Assembly: GCA_000149265.1 (NCBI GenBank)
Contig: CH001369.1
Location: 39,155-103,154 of the forward strand
Source: Ciona savignyi
Taxonomy: Eukaryota; Chordata; Ascidiacea; Phlebobranchia; Cionidae
Length of the DNA stretch: 64,000 nt
Reading direction: 5' to 3'
The notes under the pieces are model-generated. The model searched no databases, was not told the DNA's origin, and saw only the letters and a list, made by a program, of their open reading frames with translations. Positions 46,016 to 56,238 of this stretch are shown here, piece by piece. The position numbers were made by a program, and so were the translations under genes. Within the stretch, counting starts at the first letter, position 1. The number at the start of each line of letters is the position of its first letter.

Positions 46016-48049
46016 TACGAACATTTTACCACATATGTTTTAAATTATAGCTTCTTTTCAAGCGCTGTAGTGAAAAAAGCTAAATTCCCAAATAGTCCGA
46101 TTTAGTTTTTCATTGTTTCAGGGAATTTCCCTGGGTTTAATAAATAAGTTTCTGTTTTTACATAAGTGAGTCATGTTATGTAGCAATTCTTAAAGTTTTA
46201 ATCTGATTTGTCGACTTCTTGTTGGAGATGTCAGTGCGATATGGCATGCCTGTCACAATCATAAGTCAGGAACATATCTTCGTTTTCATGGAAATTAACC
46301 TCAGTAAATGTTTTTTTTATTTAATTGGCACAGAATGTCTAATGTTTTAACATTTTACCGATTTTTTTTTATAAAATAGAGCAGCCGTTCAAGCGCTATG
46401 GCCACAAAATCGAATTTATTAGAAAAAAAAATGTTTTGGTTTTTTAAAGTCGGAAGGGAATTCTCCCAGATTCATTACCCAAATTTTTGGTTTCTGCATA
46501 TTTAGACCATGTTGACTTACAAATGTCCAATTTTCATTGCGATTTCATTACTCCTTTTGGTAGATGTCGGGGCGACATGGCATGCTTGTCACAATCATGA
46601 TTTAGACCATATCATATTTTTTGGGGTATTTTCCTAGGTAATTTCATTACTTCTTCTAAGTGTTAAATCAGTGACTAATGCACTTACATTCCACCAAATC
46701 TGATTAAAATTGTAACACCCGTTCAAGCGCTATGCCCAAAAAGGGCAAATTTTTTAGAAAAAATAGCGTTTTGGTTTTTAACGTCCCAGGGGAATTCCCA
46801 TGAACCCACCGGTGGGTCGCGAAAGGAATCCTGGTGGGTCGTGAAAAGTTATAAAAAGCTCTGATTAACTGTACTGGCTATTTCCTATACAAAAATCAAG
46901 GGAAAATTATCATAATTGTGACATCACACAATCTTGAATCGTGGCGTGATCTTCACCTGACCTCAGGTCATTGAACCTTTCGTCTCTCACACATGTTACT
47001 ATGAGGTTGATAACTGCAGTAGCAGACTTTTTTTAATTGCCTTGTTGCGCCTTATGACAATTACGGCAGATAATGACGGCGGATCCTATGCTATTCTTTC
47101 CATAAAAGTATAGGCAAATTTTTCGTTTATTTCACCGTGTCCGCGTGGGCGCAAAATATTTGCCTGGAATGCATAATTCCAGAGGTGTGTTCCTTTGCAA
47201 CGATAGCGTAATCTAGACACCAACAACAACTATATATAAAGTTAAGTGGGTCGCCATAAATTGTGGTAATTAAAAGTGGATCCCAACTCTAAAAAGTTTG
47301 AGAACCACTGATTTAGACCATATCCTATTTTTGGGGTATTTCCCTTGGTAATTTCAATATTTCTTCTAATTGTTAAATCAGTGACTAATGCACTTTCATT
47401 CCACCGATTCTGATTCAAATTGTAACAGCCGTTCAAGCGCTATGCCCAAAAAACCATTTTTTTAGAAAAAAATAGCATTTTGGTTTTAACGCCCCAGGGG
47501 AATTCCCCTGAATTTATCACACAAAATTTTGGTTTTTGCATATCTAAACCATGTTGTCTAAAAAATGTCCAATTTTCAGTGTGATTTAATTACCCCTTCT
47601 AATAGATGTCGGAGCCACAAGCCACGCCTGTCACAATCATGATTGAGAACAAAATCGTGTTTTTTTAGGGTATTTCCCCGGATATTTTTTGTATTTCTTT
47701 AAATTGTTATATCAGTTGCTAATGTTCTTACAATATACCAAATCTAACTAAAATTAAAGTAGATGTTTAATTCCTATGCTCAAAAAAGCTATTTTTTTAG
47801 ATAAAAATACAATTTTTGGTTTTTCACCTCCCAGGGGAATTCCCCTGGCTAAATTACCCAAAATATTTTTTTCTGCATATCTAGACCATGCGCGCTAACA
47901 AATGTTCAAGTTTCATTGCAATTCCATTATCTCTTCTGGTAGATGTCGAAGCTACAAGCCATGCCTGTCAAGCGTTTGTGAAAAAAAAAGAAAAAAAAAG
48001 AAAACAAAAAAAGGACAAAAACAATATGTGTCCCATTTTTTTAAATGGG
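46016..48049 (+). repeat. Satellite-unit element, copy at 46-48 kb
   Basis: Starts like 37435 (aacgaacattttaccaca). Units are 337 bp apart (landmarks at 46222 and 46559, then 47601 and 47938) and are interrupted by a hAT remnant. It ends with the same switch to CCTGTCAAGCGTTTGTG, an A-rich tail (47978-48012), a GGACA...TGTCC hairpin and a GTCCCATTT/AAATGGGAC hairpin. It touches the UBE3C exon at 48052. The core unit carries the 18-bp palindrome CCAGGGGAATTCCCCTGG. Confidence 0.82.
46795..47310. mobile_element. hAT remnant inside the satellite element
   Basis: The right end, inverted, reads CAGTGGTTCTCAAACTTTTT, a classic hAT terminus, with GGGTCGC/GCGACCC subterminal motifs at both ends. It lies after 'catg' and before ATTTAGAC, which is contiguous in uninterrupted satellite units. 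The left TIR and left target copy are missing. Confidence 0.75.
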
Positions 48050-48051
48050 AC

Positions 48052-48131
48052 CCAAATGATCATCGACAACCGTGAAGTTCAAATCGAGGTCGGTGACATC
48101 GCCTTCGTACGAACGAAGGAACATCAGGTTT
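48052..48131 (-). CDS. ube3c: UBE3C-like HECT exon, truncated at a satellite insertion
   Basis: Acceptor 'accgtccatag', then, completing the split Arg codon, NLMFLRSYEGDVTDLDLNF, TVVDDHLG, the HECT N-lobe segment. The coding sequence stops matching the family at HLG, exactly where the satellite element's terminal GGGTCCCATTT begins. A donor 'G|gtccca' is possible but weak. The expected next segment (family motif PGG...VT..N) is not found anywhere between here and 45374. Either a short exon was lost or this exon was cut by the insertion. Confidence 0.8.
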
Positions 48132-48230
48132 CTATGGACGGTGGGAATTGGAAGGAATATTATTGTATTCAACCTGCATTATATCTATTGCTACCATGTT
48201 ATACACTATTCAACGATGAATGATGCAAAC

Positions 48231-48355
48231 CTGTAAAAATCCGGGTCGAGGGACTGAAGGTGATTTATGTCGACATCAGCATTTTTTGGCCGAAGTAATT
48301 TGCATAAAAAGAAAGCAGCCAATGGCAGCTCAACCCTCATTCCTTCATATATCAC
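48231..48355 (-). CDS. ube3c: UBE3C-like HECT exon (N-lobe, E2-binding side)
   Basis: A 125-nt exon, phase 0 to 2. It encodes VIYEGMRVELPLAAFFLCKL, LRPKNADVDINHLQSLDPDF and the start of YR. The acceptor is 'aataacccag' and the donor 'AG|gtttgc'. The ELPLAAFF-CKLL and DINHL-SLDP motifs are typical of UBE3C-group HECT N-lobes. Confidence 0.88.
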
Positions 48356-48502
48356 CTGGGTTATTGTGGTCATTTGGTGGATGGTTTGGCTACAACACAT
48401 GGGTAGCTATGTGGCTGTGGTTTGGTGGGTTACTACATGCAAGGTGTGTTTGAGAAAATATGCAAAGAATTTTTGAACATTGGTGAAAATTTGCGGACTC
48501 AC

Positions 48503-48744
48503 CTTCCCTAACAATCGGCCGAGAAAGAAGAAGTGCTGACTCATATTCTCGACCACCCCATCAGCACAAGGGTTGGGGTACAAATCCCCGTCGTCGGTTA
48601 ACTTAACCAACCCGCGCGAAGGTTCAAACGCAGTACGTACCAACTGTTGGTAAAACTCCCGGGTTACCCCAGCCTCATGACCTGCCTCTTCAGCCCCGGC
48701 TGATTTAATGAAGTATACTCTCAATGTTCGCCGTAAATCGGGGG
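48503..48744 (-). CDS. ube3c: UBE3C-like HECT exon (start of HECT domain)
   Basis: A 242-nt exon, phase 1 to 0, with acceptor 'tcttcttccag' and donor 'AAG|gtgagt'. It encodes PDLRRTLRVYFIKSAGAEEA, GHEAGVTREFYQQLVRTAFE, a DLYPNP loop and HFFFLGRLLGK. The family pattern is (D/E)EAG(I/H)D/E-GGV-REF. The phase joins cleanly to 49810-49963 and to 48231-48355. Confidence 0.9.
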
Positions 48745-48759
48745 CTGGAAGAAGATTTT

Positions 48760-49825
48760 CACATTATGGACATTATACATAATTTATGACATCCCAAGAA
48801 CAATTATGACATCACACAAACAATTATGACATCCCAGAGCCCATTATAACATCACAATACAAATTATGATATCACAAGAACAATTATGTCATCACACAAC
48901 CAGTATGACATCACACAACCAGTATGACATCACACAAACAATATGACATCACACAACCGGTATGACATCACACAACCAGTAGGACATCACACAACCAAAT
49001 ATGACATCGCACAACCAGTATGACACCACACAACCAGTATGACATCACACAACCAATATGACATCACACAACCGGTATGACATCACAGAACTATTATGAC
49101 ATCACACAACCAATTATGACATCACACAACCAGTATGACATCACACAACCAGTAGGTCATAACACAACCAAATATGACATCACACAACCAGTATAACACC
49201 ACACAACCATTATGACATCACACAACCAAACATGACATCACACAACCAGTATGACATCACACAACCAGTATGACATCACACAACGAGTAGGACATCACAC
49301 AACCAGTATGACATCACACAACTATTATGACATCACACAACCAGTAGGACATCACACAACCAGTATGACTTCACACAACCAGTATGACATCACACAACCA
49401 GTATGACATCACACAACTATTATGACATCACACAACCGGTATGACATCACACAACTATTATGACATTACACACCAATTATGACATCACACACCAGTATGC
49501 CATCACACACCAGTATGACATCGCACATCAATTATGACATAACATACCAATTATGACATCACACACCAGTATGCCATCACACACCAGTATGACATCGCAC
49601 ATCAATTATGACATCACATACCAATTATGACATCACATACTAATTATGACATCACACAACCAATTATGACATCACACAACCGGTATGACATCACACACCA
49701 ATTATGACATTACACAACTATTATGACATCACCCACCAGTATGACATCACCCACAATTACGACATCACACAACTATTAGACATCACACACCAATTATGAC
49801 ATCACCCACCATTATGACGAGACAA
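48760..49825 (-). repeat. 19-bp minisatellite built from an exon-intron junction
   Basis: About 55 units of 18-20 bp (plus strand: TATGACATCACACAACCAG). On the minus strand the first unit is the junction itself: exon end GTCATAATG then intron GTGGGTGAT, followed by GTCATAATTGGTGTGTGAT, and so on. The array fills nearly the whole 1.07-kb intron between exons 49810-49963 and 48503-48744. Confidence 0.9.
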
Positions 49826-49963
49826 ATCGTTAAACGCATCCTCATAGAGGAAGTCGCGACGAATGTTGACTCTGATACGTGATGATGAGTCAGAAAATCC
49901 AGCATCATGCATTATGATGTCACGATCAGATTCCCGTGACAATCGATCCTCCTTCCGCATATT
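49810..49963 (-). CDS. ube3c: UBE3C-like exon before the HECT core
   Basis: A 154-nt exon, phase 0 to 1. It encodes NMRKEDRLSRESDRDIIMHD, AGFSDSSSRIRVNIRRDF and LYEDAFNDLSRHN. The I-R-R-x-(F/Y)-(L/I)-YEDA motif leads into the HECT domain in UBE3C. Acceptor 'gagtcgacag'; donor 'AATG|gtgggtgat'. Copy B (62604-62757) differs at two codons. Confidence 0.87.
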
Positions 49964-50125
49964 CTGTCGACTCAGGAAATTTTAATTTTACCTCTGTGAT
50001 TCAAGCAAACCACAATAACCAAGGAATTTCCAAAGTTGGAGATACCGAGGCACCACCGGCACAACTGACACCACTACATCCTTGGCAACACCGGCACCCT
50101 TAGCACCACCGACCATGCAATTTAC

Positions 50126-50226
50126 ATTGAAGACAGCAACCCTGGTTTGGAAGGGAACGACGTAGGGCATCGTGGTGAGGACGGTAAACTCCCTCGCTTC
50201 CGATATCGTCATCATTGTGTCTTCGT
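50126..50226 (-). CDS. ube3c: UBE3C-like exon upstream of HECT domain
   Basis: A 101-nt exon, phase 1 to 0, with acceptor 'agcccccacag' and donor 'AAT|gtaaat'. It encodes EDTMMTISEAREFTVLTTMP and YVVPFQTRVAVFN. The (P)-VPF-x-x-RV-x-x-F motif precedes the HECT region in UBE3B/UBE3C. It reads in frame into 49810-49963. Earlier exons of the gene are not recognised in the window. Confidence 0.82.
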
Positions 50227-52085
50227 CTGTGGGGGCTGTGTATGAGGGAAAAGGGTGGGTTGGGCGTGACGTTGTAACTTGGATCTTTGTATGGGGGCAT
50301 AGGTGTGGGGATGGGCGTGACGTTGTATCTTGGATCGTTGCATATTCAGTTTTTAATGAAATGTTTAATATTTAGTGCACTGATTTGCACAACGTGCTGC
50401 TTGGTTTTTAAACCGGGCCAAACGAACGTTGCGGTAACGATTGATTTGTGCGGATAGCAGGAAGCGGAAATCCACGTAGAACTTCAAAAACCTTGGGTTA
50501 CGAGGATTGGGGAATCGGGCGAAGTTTGCTGGTGGAAATGGAGTTTAGTATTGCGGTTGTACGAGAAGCTCGTCACGAAGTTTCGTTTTCTTTCGATATA
50601 TTACAAATCCGTGGTGTATTTCTGTTACTGAACGGTTAAGGAGATTGACTGATACATATACATAATTCTATACAATTGCCTTAGCGTCGATTTATTATGC
50701 GTTCTAAACTTGTCCCGGTAGTCGGATAAGTTATAAAAGTTGAATGCCCAGTCGCTTGAAACGTATGTACAGAGTTTTGTAAGCCAATTGGTATATATAG
50801 AAACTGGTTACTGTTGAAATAAGTAAAAGCTGCGATTTTGAGTATAACTTTCCTGTCAACGGGTACCTAATAATAACCTTTAGTTCTATCTTAGAATATA
50901 TGCTGCATCCTGATAGGTTATCGTTGAATTCGTGAATATTAGGGATGGAATATTGATCAGGATTGTGGCTGCGTTAGTACGTATGTAGTGTATGGGCGCA
51001 AATCGAAGAAATAACGTCATAATTTATTCCAATCGATTTAAACAATGGGATTTAGCGCTTCCATAAAATGCGAATAAGCAGGCGACACGAACGCTTTCTT
51101 TTCCCTTCGTTGACAGTGGCGACGCCGCGTTTAACATTGGTTTTGTGTATTGTGCTAAAACCAGGGATATATGGTGAGTGTATTGGCAAGCAGATAACAT
51201 TGCTAACTGTTAAAAGTATATGGTTACCGCCAAAAGTATAATGTTACTGTTTAGCCTTTTGTATAGTTAAACAACCTGCGAACACCTCACAGCCCAGAAT
51301 TCCCGTCAGTCGAAAGTTTCACCTTCATTATTGTGTATTCAATACGTGTGTGAAACAACCTCCAATCAAAATAGCCACAATTGTTTCAATAGGACGTCGT
51401 CAAGACAACTTGGAGTCATTTTTCCCCTCATTGTTGAACATCTGTTTACCGAGCGTTAATCATAAACCGCCATTGTTAACTTAAATTGAAGAAATTCGAA
51501 ACTACAGGTCGCATAGCAATCTAATATACCAACGTATTTAAAGGGGAACTGAAGTCAATTTTAAGAATATCTTAAAAAATGGAAAAAAATACGCTGATTT
51601 CAAAAATCAAATCAGTTTCTTCCAATATTTTTTTGTTAAAAAGTTATGAGCAGTTATGCATTTCATTTTATGTTAGGGGATTTTATTACGTCATTGACGT
51701 TGTTGAGATTTCCTGCCTATATGCGTTGTATACAATAATGTGCCAGTTTAGAGGTGAATTAAAACAGAAGCGCCTGCAGGAGCGTTGTATTTTTTTTTTG
51801 ATGGAGACTTAGCATAACACTTGTCATATAGCCTTACTGAACCAATGTACATGGTGACAGCTTACTTTAAGCGTGGTCATTAAGGCCTGCACGGTCCCGT
51901 ACCTAAGCTGAATGCTGAGGTATACAGGTCTCGTATTTAAATGACTTTAGAATAATAAGTCTTCGCAATTTATATCACAAATCATAGAAGTGAAGACAGA
52001 ACAAGAAAACTAGAACAGGAGGCAGTAAACTGTAACTGCCAGCAATTTATAGAAGTAAACCAGCCATCAATCAAAGATCAGACTA
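50227..52085. other. Upstream intron or intergenic sequence
   Basis: Part of the segmental duplication up to 51207. No exon of UBE3C or other gene that I can support. The open frame at 50448-50639 has no splice context. Confidence 0.4.
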
Positions 52086-52300
52086 TGCACCGTTTTGGTT
52101 TTTAACTTCCCAGGGGAATTCCCCTTGATGTATCACCCAAAATTTTGGTTTCTGCATATCTAGACCATGTTGTCTAACAAATGGCTAAGCTTCATTACGA
52201 TTCCATTATTCCTTCTGGTAGATGTCGGGGCGCCATGCCATGCCTGTCAAACCTTTGACGAAGAAAAAAAAGAAAAAAAAATTTTTTTTTTAATTGGGAC
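52086..52300 (+). repeat. Single terminal satellite unit with A-rich tail
   Basis: One partial unit (cgttttggtttttaac...ccaggggaattcccc...tggtagatgtcgggg) ending CCTGTCAAACCTTTGACG and an A-rich tail (52260-52280), then TTTTTAATTGGGACCCA. It is an independent locus showing the same 3' end as 38620 and 47970. Confidence 0.75.
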
Positions 52301-52800
52301 CCATAATAAGTATTACTTTGTTAAAGTTAAACTTTTTTGCATGAACTTCTTATCCGGTTTGTAGTTTTGTTGAGTGCACGTACAACGTGAAATGTGCGAA
52401 ATACAACACGAGTCCCGATTTTGCTCTTTTGTTTCTGCTGAGAATTACACCTTTTAACTTTTATGTTGTTTGGGCCTATCACCCTTTAAATAATATGTTG
52501 TTTTCTCGTGATTGTTTTCGTTTTTGTTATCTAAAGTTCTTAATTAACAACCTTAATCATTGATAATGACTTTAGCGCTAATCGACCATAAAAACTACTG
52601 ATTGAACAAGAGAAACGGTGAAAGAGACTTCGGAGAGCGAGTAGGAATTAGTGCTCGATTTCCCGGTGAAAAGTGAAAGGTTGTGTTGGGTGTATGTATA
52701 CGAAAATTGTCTTGATAAATTATATATTTAATGTAGGTATAAAATAATTAATTGGTATTTGTCAGGTATAAATAAACTTATTCTTTACCATTCTATGCAG
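52301..52800. other. Unassigned sequence
   Basis: No repeat or gene recognised. The last 20 bases form a good acceptor for the next exon. Confidence 0.4.
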
Positions 52801-52923
52801 AAATCTACTTACTCGACTAACGCGTGGAAACGACGAAGACGACTCATAGAGAAAAGCGATTCTTGCAGAGGATTTAAGCACAAAGTACGAGAAGCTAAAA
52901 TGGAGGGGGAAGAACAAGCCGCG
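52801..52923 (+). CDS. Orphan exon of an unknown plus-strand gene
   Basis: A 123-nt (41-codon), phase 0-0 segment between acceptor 'ccattctatgcag' and donor 'GCG|gtacgt'. The peptide is KSTYSTNAWKRRRRLIEKSD, SCRGFKHKVREAKMEGEEQ and AA, strongly basic then acidic. I do not recognise the family, and no partner exon is found nearby. Confidence 0.45.
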
Positions 52924-53559
52924 GTACGTTGGTTGGTTTATTTGCTTGAAATAATTAATATTATACCAAATCGCCTATGTTGTCATACATTGGGTCGACA
53001 TACACTCAAACAATGTACATAGTGTAAGAATAATTTATGAGCGCATTTAAGCTGTGTAACGGCCGAACAACCAAACGCCGAATGTGGGAGAGAAATCAGC
53101 GATAAAAGCGTCAGTTGACTTTAATCAAATGATTTCTCCCAATAACTAATCTCTTGCGCCATCTTTCGGTCATATTCTATCCTGTCTAATCACGGTTTGT
53201 GCTTCAGTTTGGGCATACTATGTTCTTCTCCCTTCCAGACAGTAAGGGAGAAATATATTTATATATTTCGTGCAAACATGTTTATACTAAAATGAATCCT
53301 TCAAATATTTTAACATACTGCAATAACTACCATAACCGAACGGTAGGAGCGACGTAATCTAAAAATTGGCCGTATGATAAAGCCATTGAAATTTGTTTTA
53401 AGATAAACATGATGATAATTAATCATTGCGTCAGAATCGCTAACCTGCTGATGCAACCGCCATTATACGAGTTATAACCAATTAATGTTTCCGTATAAAC
53501 ATATAAAATTAACATGATATGGTTTTCCTAATAAAAGTCACAGATGGTTTAACAACTAG
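52924..53559. other. Unassigned sequence with an inverted GGGAGAAATCA motif
   Basis: 53087-53140 holds 'tgggagagaaatca' and 'tgatttctccca' in inverted orientation. The 'gcgccatctttcgg' near 53157 resembles the start of the repeat family that follows. No gene. Confidence 0.35.
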
Positions 53560-54270
53560 GAGCAATGTAGGTTCAGATAGTTTCCGGACATATGCTATCC
53601 AATCTATTACTCGCTTCTGCCAAGACATAAAACACTCTCGGGGAATTTCCCGTTAAAACAAAGAATGTTGTACAAGTCTTTGTTGGTCTATTCGTTATTA
53701 AGACTAACATACGAACCATGTTTACCTGACCAAAATAGTTAACGGCGTCAATTAACTTGGTCAAAATCACTTTTTCTGGGTTCCGTTGCGCCATCTTCCG
53801 GGGGGATTATAACCAGTACAAACCCTCGCTTCAGGATCTGCGTTGTATGTGCTTATCGCACCATCGACTGTAGATCCCGTTATCCTGTCAACCCACCCTA
53901 TGTTGCTGTATGTAAACTGGTTTTATAGAGACACCCATAGGTTCCAATTCGTTTATTAAAAGAGTACAACAGTTATTAAATAAAATAAATTAATTGGCGT
54001 TATGTGTATGAAGGAGTCGCGCAAAGTGCCACATACGTGTTTAGCTGTTCAGGGATTCTGGTTTGATTTGATTTTAATCTGAGTTTACAACCTATGAATG
54101 GACTAACCAATAAGATTGTTTTTATACAAATATATCTCGTTTACACATGGAATAGGAAACACACGAATCAAAGTATGACGTCGAATATATGAGTTCATCC
54201 AGACCGTTTTGTATATGGTTGGTATATGTATAAGTAGAGCTTACCATTTGGCCAGACGACGGTATTGCGT

Positions 54271-54360
54271 TATTTTTTATTGATCTAAGTTTCGAACCCA
54301 TAATGGGCTCGTCACTCGAGCCGAATTGGTCACGAAACCATTCAGCCACACGACCGTACC
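54271..54360 (-). repeat. tRNA-derived SINE with target duplication
   Basis: The minus strand begins GGTACGGTCGTGTGGCTGAA, the same head as 55124. It has the B-box GGGTTCGAAACTTAG and an A-tail. Direct repeat GTATTGCGT at 54262-54270 and 54361-54369. Confidence 0.82.
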
Positions 54361-55123
54361 GTATTGCGTCAGTGAACTTAAAATCACTTGAATTGCTCAG
54401 TTACGCCAAATGCCGGACATGCGGTAGCCGATTAACCACTCGCTTCGGGATCTGCGCTTCGTGCACTTATCGCACCATCGCCTGTACGTCGCTTTATCCT
54501 GTAAAAATCAGCCTTTGCTGCTGCATGTAAGCTGGTCGTAATGCGGACGCTTGCAGCTCAAAAATGAGCATCGAACGACTTAATAATATGTTAAATTCCA
54601 ATTTTGTACTTCAACAGGCATATATTTAACAATAAAAAAGATACTGTGTTAAAAAAGAAACAAAATTACATATTACACAGTGTTGAACACGTGGTAACCA
54701 TTAAGATTTCTAAAATGCAATATGACTGACTGCACGCTATGTTACTGCATGCAGAACAGTTTGGGTTCTGGCTCCCTTTGTACCTCGTATAAGCGGTGTA
54801 AGATGTTTCGGCAACAAGACAGTACCATTTTGAAAATGCTTTTTTACATTATTACACATTAAGTCACAGTGAATCAAAACGATAACACAGCGTTCAACGT
54901 AACAATGTGTGGAAAACTGGCAGCAGCCGATCGGCAAAATGTCTTCGACAAAAGTTACACAGATGTAAAAAGTAAAACAAATGGCCAAACTTTTAAAACT
55001 ACTTTTACCGTTATATGGGCACTAGCGCTGTTGCGCCACCTTCCGGACGTAAGCTAGCCAGTCCAACCATCGCTTGAGGATCTGCGCTGCGTGTGCTTAT
55101 CGTACCGTCACCTGTAGGTCGCG

Positions 55124-55242
55124 GGTACGGTCGTGTGGCCAAATGGTTAACGCGACCGATATATAATATACCGACTACATTAGAAAAAGGGTCGGAGTAA
55201 CGATCCCATCATGGGTTCGAAACTTGGCTCGGTTAAAAAAAA
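55124..55242 (+). repeat. tRNA-derived SINE, full length with 12-bp TSD
   Basis: 119 bp. Head GGTACGGTCGTGTGGCCAAA (A-box-like TGGCCAAATGG), B-box GGGTTCGAAACTT, A-tail. Perfect target duplication CTGTAGGTCGCG (55112-55123 and 55243-55254). It interrupts one copy of the unclassified repeat. Confidence 0.9.
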
Positions 55243-55330
55243 CTGTAGGTCGCGTTATCCTTGTTTTATGTAGACGTTTATAGCTTGCGATTCGTGCATT
55301 AAAAAAGTACAAGATTAATAACATGTTAAG

Positions 55331-55680
55331 GTGAAGTTTGTTTCTGTACTTTAAACTGATTGTAGTCGAAACTGACTTTACAACTTCCCAACTTGCCCCT
55401 TGGTAAATTTGCAACTTTTTACGCAAGAAATGATAAGAAAACAAAATAATATTAACATGTGTCCACCACGTGACAATTACCCCTGTTAAAAAACGCAATA
55501 TGACTTTACGGTGTATAATTCTGCACCCAGTTATGGTAGAGTTCTGGTAATGTTTCTAGTTACCTATCCGAACTTAATATTTAATGTTCGAGAAGAAGTT
55601 TTCTTGTTGGTTAAAAGGCAAGTATTTTTTTTACTTGCTTTATTCATTAGGTGAACGGTGCATAAATTCACTCTGCCCTG
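55331..55680. other. Sequence upstream of LINE-4 with the SINE-head module
   Basis: 55640-55675 repeats the module found at 28556-28597 (TTTATTCATTAGGTGAACGG, AAATTCACTCTG). It is in the same plus orientation at both places although the adjacent LINEs point in opposite directions. Confidence 0.5.
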
Positions 55681-55725
55681 TTTCTATTTGAATAAGGCAC
55701 GTTTTGCGCTACGCAATTTTCTTGC
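55681..55725 (+). ncRNA. Spliced-leader-like sequence at the LINE-4 5' end
   Basis: Fifteen of 16 bases of the leader, followed by GGCACG...CTTGCC, an imperfect stem, with a 'caattttcttg' stretch that loosely resembles an Sm site. The layout parallels 28499-28542. Confidence 0.45.
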
Positions 55726-55917
55726 CAAACAGCAAATAGAGTATCGCTATCTTTGCGCTTTACAACTTTGGATATTATTTACGGATATACCTAAAGCAAG
55801 CAAGCACAAAGAAAACCAGGTGATCTAGTTGTATCCCTTGCTTGAACCTTCACTTGTGTTTTTTTGCTATCACACCATAAGTAAATAGGTTTAGGTATAC
55901 TACTTGTTTTTTTTCTC

Positions 55918-55972
55918 GTGTTGCCCCTAATTGATTTTTTGTAAGAATTAATTAAAACTTTTTTGGCAACAC
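55918..55972 (+). other. 5'UTR hairpin of LINE-4
   Basis: GTGTTGCC (55918-55925) pairs perfectly with GGCAACAC (55965-55972). It is followed by TTAATTAC and TTGTTTTTGCGTG, as after the LINE-2 hairpin. Confidence 0.72.
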
Positions 55973-56238
55973 TGTTAATTACCCCCGCTTCTAATTACTT
56001 GTTTTTGCGTGTTTTTTGGTTGATTTGTTGTGTTTTTTCTCACTTACTGCGAAATACTTGGACGGCGGAGCCCTGGCCAAATTTTTCACAAAATTGAACT
56101 TGTAAAAAAATCTAAAACCCCGATTATAAAAATATCCTACCGTTTGTGGGAACATAGCCAATCACTTGCATCGTCTATTCATTAACTTCATATATCAAAA
56201 CGTGAACATCCTGCAAAATAGAAACAACATTACAAAAC

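Larger units (their letters stand above)
46220..51207. repeat. Segmental duplication, copy A
   Basis: Aligns from 46220 to 51207 with 59047-64000 (offset about 12,794), with only scattered substitutions and small indels (for example a 34-bp deletion in copy B near 59511). It includes the satellite element, the hAT remnant, five UBE3C exons and the minisatellite. The right edge is unknown because the window ends. Confidence 0.92.
53560..55330. repeat. Three diverged copies of an unclassified interspersed repeat
   Basis: The shared core is 'gcgccatcttccgg' then, 30-40 bases on, GGATCTGCGCTGCGTGTGC, TTATCGCACCATCGCCTGTA, and 'gttatcctgt'. It occurs at about 53785-53910, 54400-54510 and 55034-55270. 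Two tRNA-derived SINEs have inserted in and near these copies. Class unknown; no coding potential. Confidence 0.65.

Noticed and set aside
45365..46043. Long open frames on both strands (163, 87, 71 and 68 codons)
   Set aside because: Produced by a 27-bp tandem array whose unit length is a multiple of three; periodic peptides with no start or splice context.
46795..47310. Complete hAT element
   Set aside because: Only the right TIR and right target copy are present; the left end is missing, so it is listed as a remnant.
46016..48049. Satellite element as a Helitron
   Set aside because: Terminal hairpins and tandem units are suggestive, but no CTRR end, no A|T insertion site and no Rep/helicase were found.
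47888..48223. 111-codon plus-strand frame (and its copy near 60.6-61.0 kb)
   Set aside because: Runs across the satellite's A-rich tail and the antisense of a HECT exon; the minus strand gives the recognisable protein.
48760..49825. CRISPR-like array
   Set aside because: The 19-bp units are directly tandem with no unique spacers, and the genome is eukaryotic.
21084..50226. Assignment of the HECT gene to UBE3B
   Set aside because: The IRRxxxYEDA, ELPLAAFF, INHLxSLDP, EWLRMFD and ISGAQV motifs fit UBE3C better from memory; a phylogeny would settle it.
55124..55242. tRNA gene
   Set aside because: It has A/B-box-like sequence but no full cloverleaf that I can draw, and it has an A-tail and a 12-bp target duplication, so it is a SINE.
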